Numbered from the stretch's first letter, positions 1 through 9,998 are shown. The stretch: DNA of 64,000 nucleotides from Oscillospiraceae bacterium (GCA_021769865.1 JAETSB010000002.1:184928-248927); one strand, 5' to 3'. The notes: generated from the sequence alone by a model not told the origin. Made by a program: numbers and translations.

Positions 1-174
1 ATCCGCCCGGAGCGGATGAAGATCAAGCTCCAGGTCATCGAAAAGCTGCCTCCGGCCCCGCCGGAGCCCCTTCACTACCAGGTCACCGACGGAAAGCTGG
101 ACCGCTGGACCTACTCCCCGCCGAACTATGAGAAAGAGGCGGTGGAGACGGTGTTCACAGCTCCTTCCCCTTGA
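1..174 (+). CDS. C-terminal fragment of an unidentified protein (runs off window start)
   Basis: Frame 1 open from base 1 to TGA at 172-174 (IRPERMKIKLQVIEKLPPAPPEPLHYQVTDGKLDRWTYSPPNYEKEAVETVFTAPSP). Convergent with rarA, about 20 bp overlap. Confidence 0.45.
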   Translation: MRPERMKIKLQVIEKLPPAPPEPLHYQVTDGKLDRWTYSPPNYEKEAVETVFTAPSP

Positions 175-1423
175 GCTTTTCCCAGTAGGTCTTCGCTGCC
201 TGTTCCGTCTTGTTCTCCCCCCACTCGTAGTACTTCACGCCCTTTAAGGCGTCGGGGAGGTACTGCTGGTCCACCCAGTGGCCGGGGAAATTGTGGGGGT
301 AGAGGTAGTGCTGCTGGTTGTCGAAGCCGGTGGTGTCGGCGTGGACGTTCTGCAATTGCCGGGGCACGTCCCCGGTGCGGCCCGCCCGCACGTCTGCCCG
401 GGCCTTCCCGATGCCCTCCACCACGCTGTTGGATTTCGGCGCGGTGGCCAGCAGGATCGCCGCCTGGGCCAGGGGGAGCTGCGCCTCCGGAAGCCCTAAC
501 TGCATGGCCGTGTCCACGCAGGCCTTCACAATGGCCACGGCCTGGGGATAGGCCATCCCCACGTCCTCGCTGGCGGAGCAGAGCAGGCGGCGGCAGGGAG
601 TCACCAGGTCCCCCGCCTCCAAAAAGCGGGCCAGGTAGTGGAGGGCGGCGTCGGGGTCGCTGCCCCGGAGGGACTTCATCAGGGCGGAGGCGATATCGTA
701 CATGGCGTCGCCTCCCTTGTCGTAGCGCATGGCGCTGCGCTGGGAGACCTGGGCCGCGTCCTCTTTGGAGATGAAGAGCTTCCCCTTCTTCGCCTGGGCA
801 GCCTGGCTCAAAAGCTCCACGGCGTTGACGGCCTTCCGCACGTCCCCGCCGCAGGCGGTGGCGATTTGCAGGGGCAGGCCCTCCTCCCACTCCAGGGGCA
901 GGGGGGAGCGTTCCTTCTCGATGTCCAGCGCCCGGAGGACGGCGGGCTCCGCCTCCTCCGGGGAGACCGCCTTGAACTCGAACACCGTGCTCCGGCTGAG
1001 CAGAGCGCCGTAGACGTAGAAATAGGGGTTCTCCGTGGTGGAGGCGATGAGGGTCAGCTTGCCGTTCTCCATGAACTCCAGGAGGCTCTGCTGCTGCTTC
1101 TTATTAAAATACTGGATCTCATCCAGGTACAGCAGAATCCCGCCGGGGGCCAGCAGGGTGCCCACATCGGCGATGACGTCCTTGACGTCCTGGAGCGTGG
1201 CGGTGGTGGCGTTGAGGCGGTAGAGGGCCTTGTGGGTCCGCTCCGCCACGATGTTGGCGATGGTGGTCTTTCCGGTGCCGGAGGGGCCGTAAAAGACCAT
1301 GTTGGCCTCGGTCCCGCTCTCGATCAGGCGGCGGAGCACCGCGCCGGGGGCCAGGAGGTGCCGCTGGCCCACTACGTCGTCCAAGGTTTTCGGGCGGATC
1401 TCATCCGCCAGGGGGCGCTGCAT
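155..1423 (-). CDS. rarA: Replication-associated recombination protein A (RarA/MgsA-type AAA ATPase)
   Basis: MQRPLADEIRPKTLDDVVGQRHLL; Walker A GPSGTGKTT; YLDEIQYFNKKQQQSLL. Confidence 0.93.
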   Translation of the reverse strand: MQRPLADEIRPKTLDDVVGQRHLLAPGAVLRRLIESGTEANMVFYGPSGTGKTTIANIVAERTHKALYRLNATTATLQDVKDVIADVGTLLAPGGILLYLDEIQYFNKKQQQSLLEFMENGKLTLIASTTENPYFYVYGALLSRSTVFEFKAVSPEEAEPAVLRALDIEKERSPLPLEWEEGLPLQIATACGGDVRKAVNAVELLSQAAQAKKGKLFISKEDAAQVSQRSAMRYDKGGDAMYDIASALMKSLRGSDPDAALHYLARFLEAGDLVTPCRRLLCSASEDVGMAYPQAVAIVKACVDTAMQLGLPEAQLPLAQAAILLATAPKSNSVVEGIGKARADVRAGRTGDVPRQLQNVHADTTGFDNQQHYLYPHNFPGHWVDQQYLPDALKGVKYYEWGENKTEQAAKTYWEKLKGKEL

Positions 1424-1462
1424 GGCGGTCCCTCCTTTTTGGGTTTATGAAAAGGGATTTTA

Positions 1463-1488
1463 CCCCAGGCGCAAAGCGCCGTTGGGGG
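1463..1488. other. Hairpin CCCCA-GGCGC-AAA-GCGCC-GT-TGGGG upstream of rarA
   Basis: Nested inverted repeat read directly. Confidence 0.5.
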
Positions 1489-1504
1489 AAATCATTTTGA
1501 TTTT

Positions 1505-1532
1505 GTACAATAGCCGTTGACGGCTATTGTAC
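1505..1532. repeat. Perfect 13-bp inverted repeat GTACAATAGCCGT-TG-ACGGCTATTGTAC
   Basis: Read directly; lies in the rarA/galE divergent intergenic region. Confidence 0.7.
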
Positions 1533-1582
1533 CACACCGGAGACGAAGTTTCCAGCGGGTACGGCGAAAAATTGTTTTCCCC

Positions 1583-1611
1583 TGGACAAGCTCCCGGCTT
1601 TCTAGTATAAT
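1583..1611 (+). promoter_or_regulatory. Putative sigma-A promoter (TGGACA-N17-TATAAT) for the galE locus
   Basis: -35 TGGACA 1583-1588, -10 TATAAT 1606-1611, 17-bp spacer. Confidence 0.6.
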
Positions 1612-1757
1612 AAACTCAAAATACGGACGATTTTTCTAATAATCAGGACGATCCTATCTTCCCATTTTCCCCCAACCGGCCTACAATAGGGCCAGATGAA
1701 CCTCGAAAATATTTCACAAGAGCGGTCAATTTTCAACATTTGAAAGGAGCGGCTTCT

Positions 1758-2698
1758 ATGTCCATTCTTGTTTGCGGCGGCGCGGGCTATATCGGCAGCC
1801 ATACCTGCGTGGAGCTCGTCCAGGCGGGCTACGACATCATCGTGACGGACAACCTCTACAACTCCAGCGAGGAGGCCCTGCGCCGGGTGGAGCGGATCAC
1901 GGGAAAGAAGATCCCCTTCATCAAGGCGGAACTGTGCGACCTTGCGCAGGTGGAGGCCCTCTTTGCCCGGAATCCCGGCATTGACTCCGTCATCCACTTC
2001 GCCGGGCTCAAGGCCGTGGGCGAGAGCGTCGCCAAGCCCCTGGAGTACTATTCCAACAACCTCATCAGCACCCTCTACCTCCTCCAGGTTATGCGGAAGC
2101 ACGGGGTGAAGAATTTCGTCTTCTCCTCCTCCGCCACGGTCTCTTCCAGGAGAAAATGCTCATGGACATCTGCGCCGCGGACCCCACCCTGAACGTGGCC
2201 TTGCTGCGCTACTTCAACCCCATCGGGGCTCATGAGTCCGGCCTCATCGGCGAGGACCCCAACGGCATCCCCAATAATCTGGTGCCCTATATCGCGAAGG
2301 TCGCCGTGGGCCAGCTGGAGAAGGTCCACGTCTACGGAAACGACTACGACACCCCCGACGGCACCGGCGTCCGGGACTATATCCACGTGGTGGACCTGGC
2401 CAAGGGCCACGTGGCCGCCCTGAAAAAGCTGGAGCAGAACTGCGGCCTCTTCGTCTGCAACCTGGGCACCGGCAACGGCTACAGCGTGCTGGACGTGCTC
2501 CACGCCTATGAGAAGGCCTGCGGTCATGAGCTGCCCTACGTCATCGACCCCCGCCGCCCCGGCGACATCGCCGCCTGCTACGCCGACCCCAAAAAGGCCC
2601 GGGAGGAGCTGGGCTGGGAAGCGGAGCTTGGCATCGAGGAGATGTGCGCCTCCTCCTGGAAGTGGCAGTCCATGAATCCCAACGGTTACAAAGGATAA
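1758..2698 (+). pseudogene. galE: UDP-glucose 4-epimerase, frameshifted with internal deletion
   Basis: MSILVCGGAGYIGSHTCVELVQAGYDIIVTDNL... in one frame up to [10 protein letters not shown], then GalE resumes in another frame (..[44 protein letters not shown]..). The intervening segment with the YxxxK motif is absent. Confidence 0.85.
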
Positions 2699-2719
2699 GA
2701 AAGAAGAGGGAGAGGGAAT

Positions 2720-3640
2720 ATGAAAAAGCCAGTTCTGGTCATCATGGCCGCCGGCATGGGCAGCCGGTACGGCGGCCTCAAGCAGCTGGACCCCGTGGGG
2801 AACCACGGCCAACTCATCATCGACTACTCCATCTACGACGCCCGCCGGGCGGGCTTTGAGACGGTGGTCTTCGTCATCAAGCCCGAGATCGAGGAAGACT
2901 TCAAGTCGGCCATCGGCGACCGGGTGGCCCGGGTGATGGACGTGAAGTATGCCTACCAGCTGAAAGAGGACCTGCCGGAGGGCTATTCCGTTCCGGCGGA
3001 GCGGACCAAGCCCTGGGGTACCGCCCAGGCGGCTCTGGCGGCCCGGAAGGTAGTGGATGGTCCCTTCGCCATTATCAACGCCGACGACTATTACGGCCCC
3101 GAAGCCTTCCAAGAGATCTACGACTACCTCTCCACCCACGAGGACGGGGACGTGTATGAGTATGTCATGGTGGGCTATCTTCTCAAGAACACCGTCACGG
3201 AAAACGGCACCGTGGCCCGGGGTGTGTGCGAGGAGACGGCGGACCAATTCCTCACCCGGGTCACCGAGCGGACCAAGATCGAGAAGGGCGAGCCCCCCCG
3301 CTTCACCGAGGACGACGGAAAAACCTGGACGGAGCTGCCGGCGGACACCATCGTCTCCATGAACATGTGGGGCTTCACCCGCAGCTTCCTGGACGAGGCG
3401 TGGAAGCGCTTTCCCGCCTTCCTGGACAAGGCCCTGGCAGAGAATCCCGCCAAGGCGGAGTACTTCCTGCCCACCGTGGTCAGCCAGCTCATCGACGAGG
3501 GCCGGGCCCGGGTTAAGGTCCTGCGCAGCGAGGACAAGTGGTACGGCGTCACCTACCGGGAGGACAAGCCCACGGTGGTAAACGCCATCGCCGAGAAAAC
3601 GAAGTCCGGTCTTTACCCCGACCGGCTGTGGGAGGAATAA
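2720..3640 (+). CDS. Sugar nucleotidyltransferase (NTP_transferase family)
   Basis: MKKPVLVIMAAGMGSRYGGLKQLDPVG nucleotidyltransferase signature. Confidence 0.85.
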   Translation: MKKPVLVIMAAGMGSRYGGLKQLDPVGNHGQLIIDYSIYDARRAGFETVVFVIKPEIEEDFKSAIGDRVARVMDVKYAYQLKEDLPEGYSVPAERTKPWGTAQAALAARKVVDGPFAIINADDYYGPEAFQEIYDYLSTHEDGDVYEYVMVGYLLKNTVTENGTVARGVCEETADQFLTRVTERTKIEKGEPPRFTEDDGKTWTELPADTIVSMNMWGFTRSFLDEAWKRFPAFLDKALAENPAKAEYFLPTVVSQLIDEGRARVKVLRSEDKWYGVTYREDKPTVVNAIAEKTKSGLYPDRLWEE

Positions 3641-3641
3641 G

Positions 3642-4754
3642 ATGAGCGCCGCGGAAGAGAGAATCCAGGAGGTTCTGGCCGCCTTTGACTTCGGGGCCCC
3701 CGTGGTGGGCGCCCTGCGGTACGGCCAGGGACATATCAACGACACCTTTGTGGTCCACACCCAGCCGGAGGACCGCTGCTGCCGCCGCTTCATCCTCCAG
3801 CGGATGAGCGCCGCCGCCTTCAAGCACCCCGACGAGCTGATGGAAAACATCATCGGCGTCACCGAGTACTTAGGCCGGGAGATCAAAAAGCACGGCGGCG
3901 ACCGGAGCCGGGAGGCCATGGAGGTTCTCCGTCCCCGGAACGGCGAGCCCTTCTATACCGACAGCGCCGGCGGCGCCTGGCGGGTCTATCCCTTCGTGGA
4001 GCGCACCGTATGCTACCAGTCGGCGGAGACGCCGGAGCTGTTCGCCGCCTCCGGCCGGGCCTTCGGCCGGTTCCAGCGGCTGCTGGGGGGCTACCCGGCG
4101 GAGACCCTTCACGAGACCATCCCCAATTTCCACAACACCGAGGACCGGCTCCAAAAGTTCAAGGCCGCCCTGGCGGCGGACTCCCTGGGCCGGGCCAGGG
4201 ACTGCGGGCCGGAGATCCAATTCGTCCTGGACCGGGAGGCGGACTGCTCCGTGGCCCTGAACGCCATGCGGGAGGGGAAGCTCCCCCTCCGGGTCACCCA
4301 CAACGACACCAAGCTGAACAACGTCCTGATGGACGAGGAAACCCACGAGGGCGTCTGCATCATCGACCTGGACACCGTCATGCCGGGCCTGGTGATCTAC
4401 GACTTCGGCGACTCCATCCGCTTCGGGGCCAACCACAGCGCCGAGGACGAGCGGGACCTCTCCAAGGTGAACCTGGACGTGGACCTCTTTTCCGTCTACA
4501 CCGCCGCCTTCCTGGAGGGCGCCGGGGGCTCCCTCACCAACGAGGAGATTGAGTACCTCCCCTGGGGGGCCAAGCTGATGACCCTGGAGTGCGGCATCCG
4601 CTTCCTGACGGACTACCTGGACGGCGACCATTACTTCCATATCAGCCGGGAGGCTCAGAACCTGGACCGCAGCCGCACCCAGTTCAAGCTGGTGGCGGAC
4701 ATGGAGGCCCGCTGGGCCGAGCTGGAGGACATCGTTAAGCAATATCGGAAATGA
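3642..4754 (+). CDS. Phosphotransferase-family sugar kinase (NahK-like N-acetylhexosamine 1-kinase)
   Basis: GHINDTFVV; RVTHNDTKLNNVLMD; CIIDLDTVMPGLVIYDFGDSIRFGAN, APH/NahK-like catalytic motifs. Confidence 0.8.
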   Translation: MSAAEERIQEVLAAFDFGAPVVGALRYGQGHINDTFVVHTQPEDRCCRRFILQRMSAAAFKHPDELMENIIGVTEYLGREIKKHGGDRSREAMEVLRPRNGEPFYTDSAGGAWRVYPFVERTVCYQSAETPELFAASGRAFGRFQRLLGGYPAETLHETIPNFHNTEDRLQKFKAALAADSLGRARDCGPEIQFVLDREADCSVALNAMREGKLPLRVTHNDTKLNNVLMDEETHEGVCIIDLDTVMPGLVIYDFGDSIRFGANHSAEDERDLSKVNLDVDLFSVYTAAFLEGAGGSLTNEEIEYLPWGAKLMTLECGIRFLTDYLDGDHYFHISREAQNLDRSRTQFKLVADMEARWAELEDIVKQYRK

Positions 4755-5620
4755 ACATACTCTTTGACGAGGAGCGTCTGCGCAAGCTGATCGCCAACCT
4801 CAACATCCTCACCGGCGTGCCCGCCAACATCCTGGACCTGTCCGGCCGGGACATCAACCTCTTCCGGGGCCATCCGCCCTTCTGCCGGGCGATCAACGAC
4901 CTGCCCGAGGGCCACGAGCGCTGCGTCGCCTGCGACCAGTGCAAGATCCGGCACTACAGGGCGGAGAGCGGCTTTCAGCACTACCGCTGCCACGCGGGCA
5001 TCTGCGAGGCCATCATGCCCCTGTACAGCAAGCAGAATCCCGTGGCCTATCTGGCGGTGGGCTGCTATCTGGACGACTCCCCCATGGAAGAGCAGTGGGC
5101 CCGCACCCGCTCCCTGCTGGACTGGTGGCCCGACGGCCCCGACGCCCTGAAGGACGCCTTCTTCCAGTTCCGCCGCTACTCCAAGGCGGAGATTCAGGCC
5201 TATACCGAGACCCTGGAGGCCCTGTCCTCCTATATCCAGCTCAAGGGCATGATCCTCACGGCGGAGCAGACGGACCTCCAGAAGCTGGAGCTCTACCTGG
5301 ACCAGCACTACATGGAGAAGCTGTCCCTGGAGTCCATCTCCCAGCAGCTCCACATCGGCCGGACCAAGCTCTGCTCCCTGGCCAAGGAGCTCTCCGGGGG
5401 CCGCACCCTCTCCTATCTCATCGCCCAGCGGCGCATTGAGGCCGCCAAGCGGCTGCTGCTTCAGAGCAGCATGTCCATCTCCGCCGTAGGGGAGACGGTG
5501 GGGGTCAGCGACTACAATTACTTTTCCAAGGTCTTCCGCTCCGCCACCGGCATGACCCCCAGCGCCTTCCGCAAAAACTGCCGGGACGCGGCGGCGGGAA
5601 CCGCTTCCAATTTCAGTTAA
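4751..5620 (+). CDS. AraC-family regulator with PocR-type sensory domain
   Basis: Cys-rich N-terminus CRAINDLPEGHERCVACDQCK..YRCHAGICEAIMPL (PocR-like) and C-terminal AraC HTH (ISAVGETVGVSDYNYFSKVFRSATGMTPSAFRK). Confidence 0.87.
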   Translation: MNILFDEERLRKLIANLNILTGVPANILDLSGRDINLFRGHPPFCRAINDLPEGHERCVACDQCKIRHYRAESGFQHYRCHAGICEAIMPLYSKQNPVAYLAVGCYLDDSPMEEQWARTRSLLDWWPDGPDALKDAFFQFRRYSKAEIQAYTETLEALSSYIQLKGMILTAEQTDLQKLELYLDQHYMEKLSLESISQQLHIGRTKLCSLAKELSGGRTLSYLIAQRRIEAAKRLLLQSSMSISAVGETVGVSDYNYFSKVFRSATGMTPSAFRKNCRDAAAGTASNFS

Positions 5621-5629
5621 TCGATTACC

Positions 5630-5678
5630 AAATCGTACGAACTTTCGTGGTTCGTACGATTTTTCTATAAACCGTACG
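5630..5678. promoter_or_regulatory. Phased CGTACG motifs (5634, 5653, 5673); first two form a 13-bp IR followed by a short T tract
   Basis: AAATCGTACGAAC-tttcgtg-GTTCGTACGATTT then CCGTACG; upstream of the TATAAT at 5709. Confidence 0.65.
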
Positions 5679-5798
5679 TAGGCCCCTATTATTTACAAAT
5701 TCTACAAGTATAATAGATGTATGAGGGCGGCGTTTGTGAATTTTTCATATCGCACCCTCACATGTGTATCCCGCACATGAATTTTTTGTAAGAGGAGA

Positions 5799-7130
5799 AT
5801 GACGATGAAAAAGTTTCTTGCTGCGCTGCTTGCTCTCGTGATGGTCCTGTCCCTGGCCGCCTGCGGCGGCGACAAGGGCGGCGACACCACGCCTCCGCCC
5901 GCCGACTCCGGCAATACCGACACCCAGACTCCCCCCGCCGACGCCGGCTCCGGGGACAAGACCGCCATCAAGGTGATTGCCGCCGAGTACGGCCAGAACA
6001 CCAAACAGTGGTGGGCCGACTTCGTCACCGAGTTCAACGGCAGCCATGACGACATCGACCTGACCGTGGAGGTCGTCTCCTGGAACGACATCTACACCGT
6101 GGTCAACACCCGGGTTGCCAACAACGACGCCCCGGACATCCTGAACATTGACGTGTTCGCGGACTATGTGGCCGACGACCTGCTCCTGCCCATCCAGGAC
6201 TGCGTCTCCGACGAAACCTACGCCAAGTTCTACGACGCCTTCCTGGAGCAGTCCAACATCGACGGCACCATCTGGGCCATCCCCGACCTGGCCTCCGCCC
6301 GCGCCATGTACTATAACAAGGGCATCCTGGACGCCGCCGGCGTGGAAGTTCCCACCACCTGGGACGAGCTGAAGGCCGCCTGCGAGAAGATCAAGGCCTA
6401 TGACTCCAGCATCTATCCCTGGGGCATCGACATGACCACCGACGAGGGCCAGGCCGCCTTCGCCTACTACATCTGGAACAACGGCAGCGACTTCACCGAC
6501 GCCTCCGGGAACTGGACCCTGAATGCGGACGCCAACGTGGAAGCCATCGAATACGCCATCGGACTGGTCAAGGACGGCTACACCAACTCCGACCCCGCCA
6601 ACGAGACCCGTTACGCCCTGCAGGACCTGTTCGGCGCGGGCAAGCTGGCCATGATGATCGGCCCCAACTCCATCCCGACTTACATCGCCGACAACTACGC
6701 CAAGGCCAACACCCCGGCTGAGGAGCAGATTGACTACGCTTTCGCGGCCATCCCCACCAACGGAAGCAACGCCTCCGTCTCCGCCGGCGTCATGGACCGC
6801 TTCATGGTCTTCGACAACGAGGATTCTGAAGAGAAGATCGAGGCCATCAAGGAGTTCTTCGATTTCTTCTATGAGGATACCCGCTACTCCGACTGGGTGC
6901 TGATGGAGGGCTTCCTGCCCGCCACTTCCGCCGGCGGCGAGATCGTGGCCAAGGCTGACGAGAGCATGGCTCCCTGGGTGGACATCGTGGGCTCCTGCAA
7001 GTTCTATCCCACCGCCAAGGCCGAGTGGGCCGACGTGAAGCAGGGCGTCATCGACGTGGAGCAGCAGGCCCTCCTGGGCGGCAGCGTCAAGGAGCTGCTG
7101 GATACCCTCCAGGCCACCATCGCCGGCTAA
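5799..7130 (+). CDS. Extracellular sugar-binding lipoprotein of ABC transporter
   Basis: Lipobox LSLAACGG; Walker-free solute-binding fold sequence with WAIPDLASARAMYYNKGILDAAGVEVPTTWDEL. Confidence 0.9.
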   Translation: MTMKKFLAALLALVMVLSLAACGGDKGGDTTPPPADSGNTDTQTPPADAGSGDKTAIKVIAAEYGQNTKQWWADFVTEFNGSHDDIDLTVEVVSWNDIYTVVNTRVANNDAPDILNIDVFADYVADDLLLPIQDCVSDETYAKFYDAFLEQSNIDGTIWAIPDLASARAMYYNKGILDAAGVEVPTTWDELKAACEKIKAYDSSIYPWGIDMTTDEGQAAFAYYIWNNGSDFTDASGNWTLNADANVEAIEYAIGLVKDGYTNSDPANETRYALQDLFGAGKLAMMIGPNSIPTYIADNYAKANTPAEEQIDYAFAAIPTNGSNASVSAGVMDRFMVFDNEDSEEKIEAIKEFFDFFYEDTRYSDWVLMEGFLPATSAGGEIVAKADESMAPWVDIVGSCKFYPTAKAEWADVKQGVIDVEQQALLGGSVKELLDTLQATIAG

Positions 7131-7167
7131 GATCCCTTCCCCTTCCAACGCTTGAAGCGAACCACTG

Positions 7168-7204
7168 CGGGGGCCGGGCCGACACGGCCCGGCCCCCGTT
7201 TTCT
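7168..7204 (+). terminator. Intercistronic terminator/attenuator after binding-protein gene
   Basis: CGGGGGCCGGGCC-GACAC-GGCCCGGCCCCCG then TTTTCTT. Confidence 0.8.
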
Positions 7205-7291
7205 TCCAGCCGTTCTCAAAGCGCGGCGGTCCCGCCGGGTTTTGACAGCGGCCGGAAGACGCTCTAATTCTGACTATAGGGAGGTGTCCCC

Positions 7292-8248
7292 GTGAGTACA
7301 AAGACCCCCGCCGCCCCCGCGGAGGCCCAGGAGCTGGCCAAGAAGGCCCCCCGTCCCTCCGGGAGCAAGAAGCTCCTCCGCAAGGTTGAGCCTTACATCT
7401 GGATCGCCCCCAGTATCATCCTCATGGCCATTTTCATCGTCACCCCCATTGTAAAGGTCTTCCAGCTCTCCATGAGCAAGGTGACCCGGGCGGGCCTGGT
7501 CAAGGGCTACAACAACTTTGAGAACTTCTCCAAGGTCCTCAAGAGCCCCGCCTTTGCCCTGGTGCTGAAAAACACCATCGTCTGGACCATCGCCGTGGTG
7601 GTCATCTCCACCGTGCTGGGCTTCATGCTGGCCCTGGTGCTGAACAACAAGTTCCGGGGCCGGAAAGTGGCCCGGGCCATCGTGGTCTTTCCCTGGGCCA
7701 CCACGCTGGTCATCCAGGCCAGCGCCTGGAACTTCATCATCAACAAGGACTACGGCACCCTGAACACCCTGCTGATGAAAATTGGCCTCATCAGCGCCCC
7801 GGTGAACTGGACGCCCACGCCGGCGGCCTATTTCGCCTGGGAGATCGCCTGCGGCATCTTTGTCACCATTCCCTTTGTCACCTTCTGCGTGCTCTCCGGC
7901 CTCCAGAGCATCGACGCGTCCTACTACGAGGCCGCCACCGTGGATGGGGCAGGGTACTTCCAGAAGCTTTTCAGCATCACCTTGCCCCTGGTGAAGTCCT
8001 CCCTGACGGTGGCCACGGTGCTGAACATCATCTATGTCTTCAACTCCTTCCCCATCATCTGGACCATGACCAAGGGCGACCCGGCCAACCACACGGACAC
8101 CCTGGTCACCTACCTCTACAAGCTGGCCTTCTACAACGGCAAGCAGGGCGAGGCCTCCGCCGTCTCGGTCATCGGCTTTGTCATCCTCCTTGCCTGCGCC
8201 AGCGTCTACATGATCTACACCCTGCGGAAAGGAGATGACGATCTATGA
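7292..8248 (+). CDS. Sugar ABC transporter permease (MalF-type)
   Basis: EAATVDGAGYFQKLFSITLPLV EAA-like loop. Confidence 0.92.
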   Translation: MSTKTPAAPAEAQELAKKAPRPSGSKKLLRKVEPYIWIAPSIILMAIFIVTPIVKVFQLSMSKVTRAGLVKGYNNFENFSKVLKSPAFALVLKNTIVWTIAVVVISTVLGFMLALVLNNKFRGRKVARAIVVFPWATTLVIQASAWNFIINKDYGTLNTLLMKIGLISAPVNWTPTPAAYFAWEIACGIFVTIPFVTFCVLSGLQSIDASYYEAATVDGAGYFQKLFSITLPLVKSSLTVATVLNIIYVFNSFPIIWTMTKGDPANHTDTLVTYLYKLAFYNGKQGEASAVSVIGFVILLACASVYMIYTLRKGDDDL

Positions 8249-9108
8249 GCCAGCCCGCCAACGCCGTGAAAAAGCCGATCTCCGTGAAGAAGACGATCCT
8301 GCGCGTCCTGCTCTACTTTGTCGTCCTGGACGTGTGCATCATTACCCTCTACCCCTATTTCGCCATGCTGTGCACCGCCCTGAAAAACCGGGTGGAGATC
8401 TTCTCCGGCGACAACATTCTGCCGGTGACGGCCCTGTGGTCCAACTTTATCGACATCTGGAGCCGGGCCCCCATGGCCAAGTACATGCTGAACTCCGTTC
8501 TCATCGCCGGCGGGTCCACCATCATCGCCATGCTCTGCGGCATCCCCGCGGCCTACGCCCTGGCCCGGATGAAGTTCAAGGGTCAGACGGCCTTCCTGGG
8601 GTTCGTCATCGTCTCCCAGATGTTTGCCCCGGTGGTGCTGCTCATCGGCATCTACCAGGTCATGCAGCGCCTGGGCCTGACGGACAATATCCTGGGCCTC
8701 ATCTTCATCAACGCCGCCTTCAACCAGGCGTTTACCATCTGGCTGCTGCGGGGCACCTTTATGGGTATTTCCGCGGAGATGGAGCAGGCCGCCACCATCG
8801 ACGGCTGCACCCGGGTCCAGTCCATGATGAAGGTGCTGCTCCCGGTGGCCGCCCCGGGCATCGTCACCACGCTGATCTTCATCTTCATCAACGCCTGGAA
8901 CGAGTACACCGTGGCCCTGTGCCTGATTTCCACCGATACCTACAAGCCCCTGACCGTGGGTATCAACACCTTCAACGGGTATAATATGATCGAGTGGCAG
9001 TACCTGTTTGCCGCCTCCATTTTCGCCATCATCCCCGTGGTCATCCTGTTTATGTGCATCGAGAAGAACCTGGTCAGCGGCCTCGCCTCCGGCGGTGTCA
9101 AGGGCTGA
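8245..9108 (+). CDS. Sugar ABC transporter permease (MalG-type)
   Basis: EQAATIDGCTRVQSMMKVLLPVAAPG EAA loop; 4-bp overlap with previous gene. Confidence 0.92.
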   Translation: MSQPANAVKKPISVKKTILRVLLYFVVLDVCIITLYPYFAMLCTALKNRVEIFSGDNILPVTALWSNFIDIWSRAPMAKYMLNSVLIAGGSTIIAMLCGIPAAYALARMKFKGQTAFLGFVIVSQMFAPVVLLIGIYQVMQRLGLTDNILGLIFINAAFNQAFTIWLLRGTFMGISAEMEQAATIDGCTRVQSMMKVLLPVAAPGIVTTLIFIFINAWNEYTVALCLISTDTYKPLTVGINTFNGYNMIEWQYLFAASIFAIIPVVILFMCIEKNLVSGLASGGVKG

Positions 9109-9192
9109 GATACTTTCTTGAAAGAAAGTATCCAAAGAACTTTAGCGCGCTCTGTCAGTCTGGTGATAAACCAGGCCGGAGCGACGGCAACG
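9109..9192. repeat. Intergenic repeat copy 1 (uninterrupted)
   Basis: gATACTTTCTTgaAAGAAAGTATccaaagaactttagcgcgctctg...ggagcgacggcaacg; near-identical ends to 12525-12662. Confidence 0.8.
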
Positions 9193-9245
9193 TAGAATTG
9201 CGTTATGAAACCTTACGTTTAAATCTGGAAAGGAGAAATGCCATT

Positions 9246-9998
9246 ATGAGAATTTACATTGAGAAGGACTATGACGCCATGAGCCGGCGTGCGGCCTCGG
9301 TTATCGCCGGCGAGATCGTCCACAACCCCGCTTGCGTGCTGGGCCTGGCCACCGGCTCCACCCCCGAGGGAGCCTACAAGTATCTGGTGGACTGGTACAA
9401 ACAGGGCCTCCTCAGCTTCAAGGACGTGCTCTCCGTCAACCTGGACGAGTATGTGGGGCTGGAGTCCACCCATGGCCAGAGCTACCGTTACTTCATGCAG
9501 AGCAACCTCTTCGACCACGTGGACATCGTTCCCGCCAACACCCGGGTGCCCGACGGCCTGACCGCCGATCCCGCCGCCCACTGCATGGAGTATGACGCCT
9601 ATATCCGCTCCCTGGGCTATGTGGACCTCCAGCTCCTGGGCATCGGCCGCAACGGCCATATCGGATTCAACGAGCCCGGCGACTGCTTCGTCAAGGAGAC
9701 CCACGTGGTGGACCTGACGGAGAGCACCATCGACGCCAACGCCCGGTTCTTCGCCTCCCGGGACGACGTGCCCAAGCAGGCCATCAGCATGGGCATGGGG
9801 GCCATCATGGGAGCCAAGAAGGTGCTCCTGGCCGCCAGCGGCTCGGAAAAGGCCGACGCCATTTTGGGCGCCGCCTGCGGGGCCATCAGCCCCCGCTGCC
9901 CCGCCTCCATCCTCCAGCTCCATCCCAACGTGGTGGTCATCGTGGACGAGGCCGCCGGAAGCAAGCTGAAAGCCGCCGGGGTGCCCGTATGCGGATAA
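9246..9998 (+). CDS. nagB: Glucosamine-6-phosphate deaminase
   Basis: MRIYIEKDYDAMSRRAASVIAGEI; VNLDEYVGL; LGIGRNGHIGFNEPG. Confidence 0.95.
   Translation: MRIYIEKDYDAMSRRAASVIAGEIVHNPACVLGLATGSTPEGAYKYLVDWYKQGLLSFKDVLSVNLDEYVGLESTHGQSYRYFMQSNLFDHVDIVPANTRVPDGLTADPAAHCMEYDAYIRSLGYVDLQLLGIGRNGHIGFNEPGDCFVKETHVVDLTESTIDANARFFASRDDVPKQAISMGMGAIMGAKKVLLAASGSEKADAILGAACGAISPRCPASILQLHPNVVVIVDEAAGSKLKAAGVPVCG

Noticed and set aside
2075-3919. 614-aa minus-strand ORF
   Set aside because: Antisense to the nucleotidyltransferase and kinase genes, which have clear families.
5745-7301. 518-aa minus-strand ORF
   Set aside because: Antisense to the sugar-binding protein gene; composition artefact.
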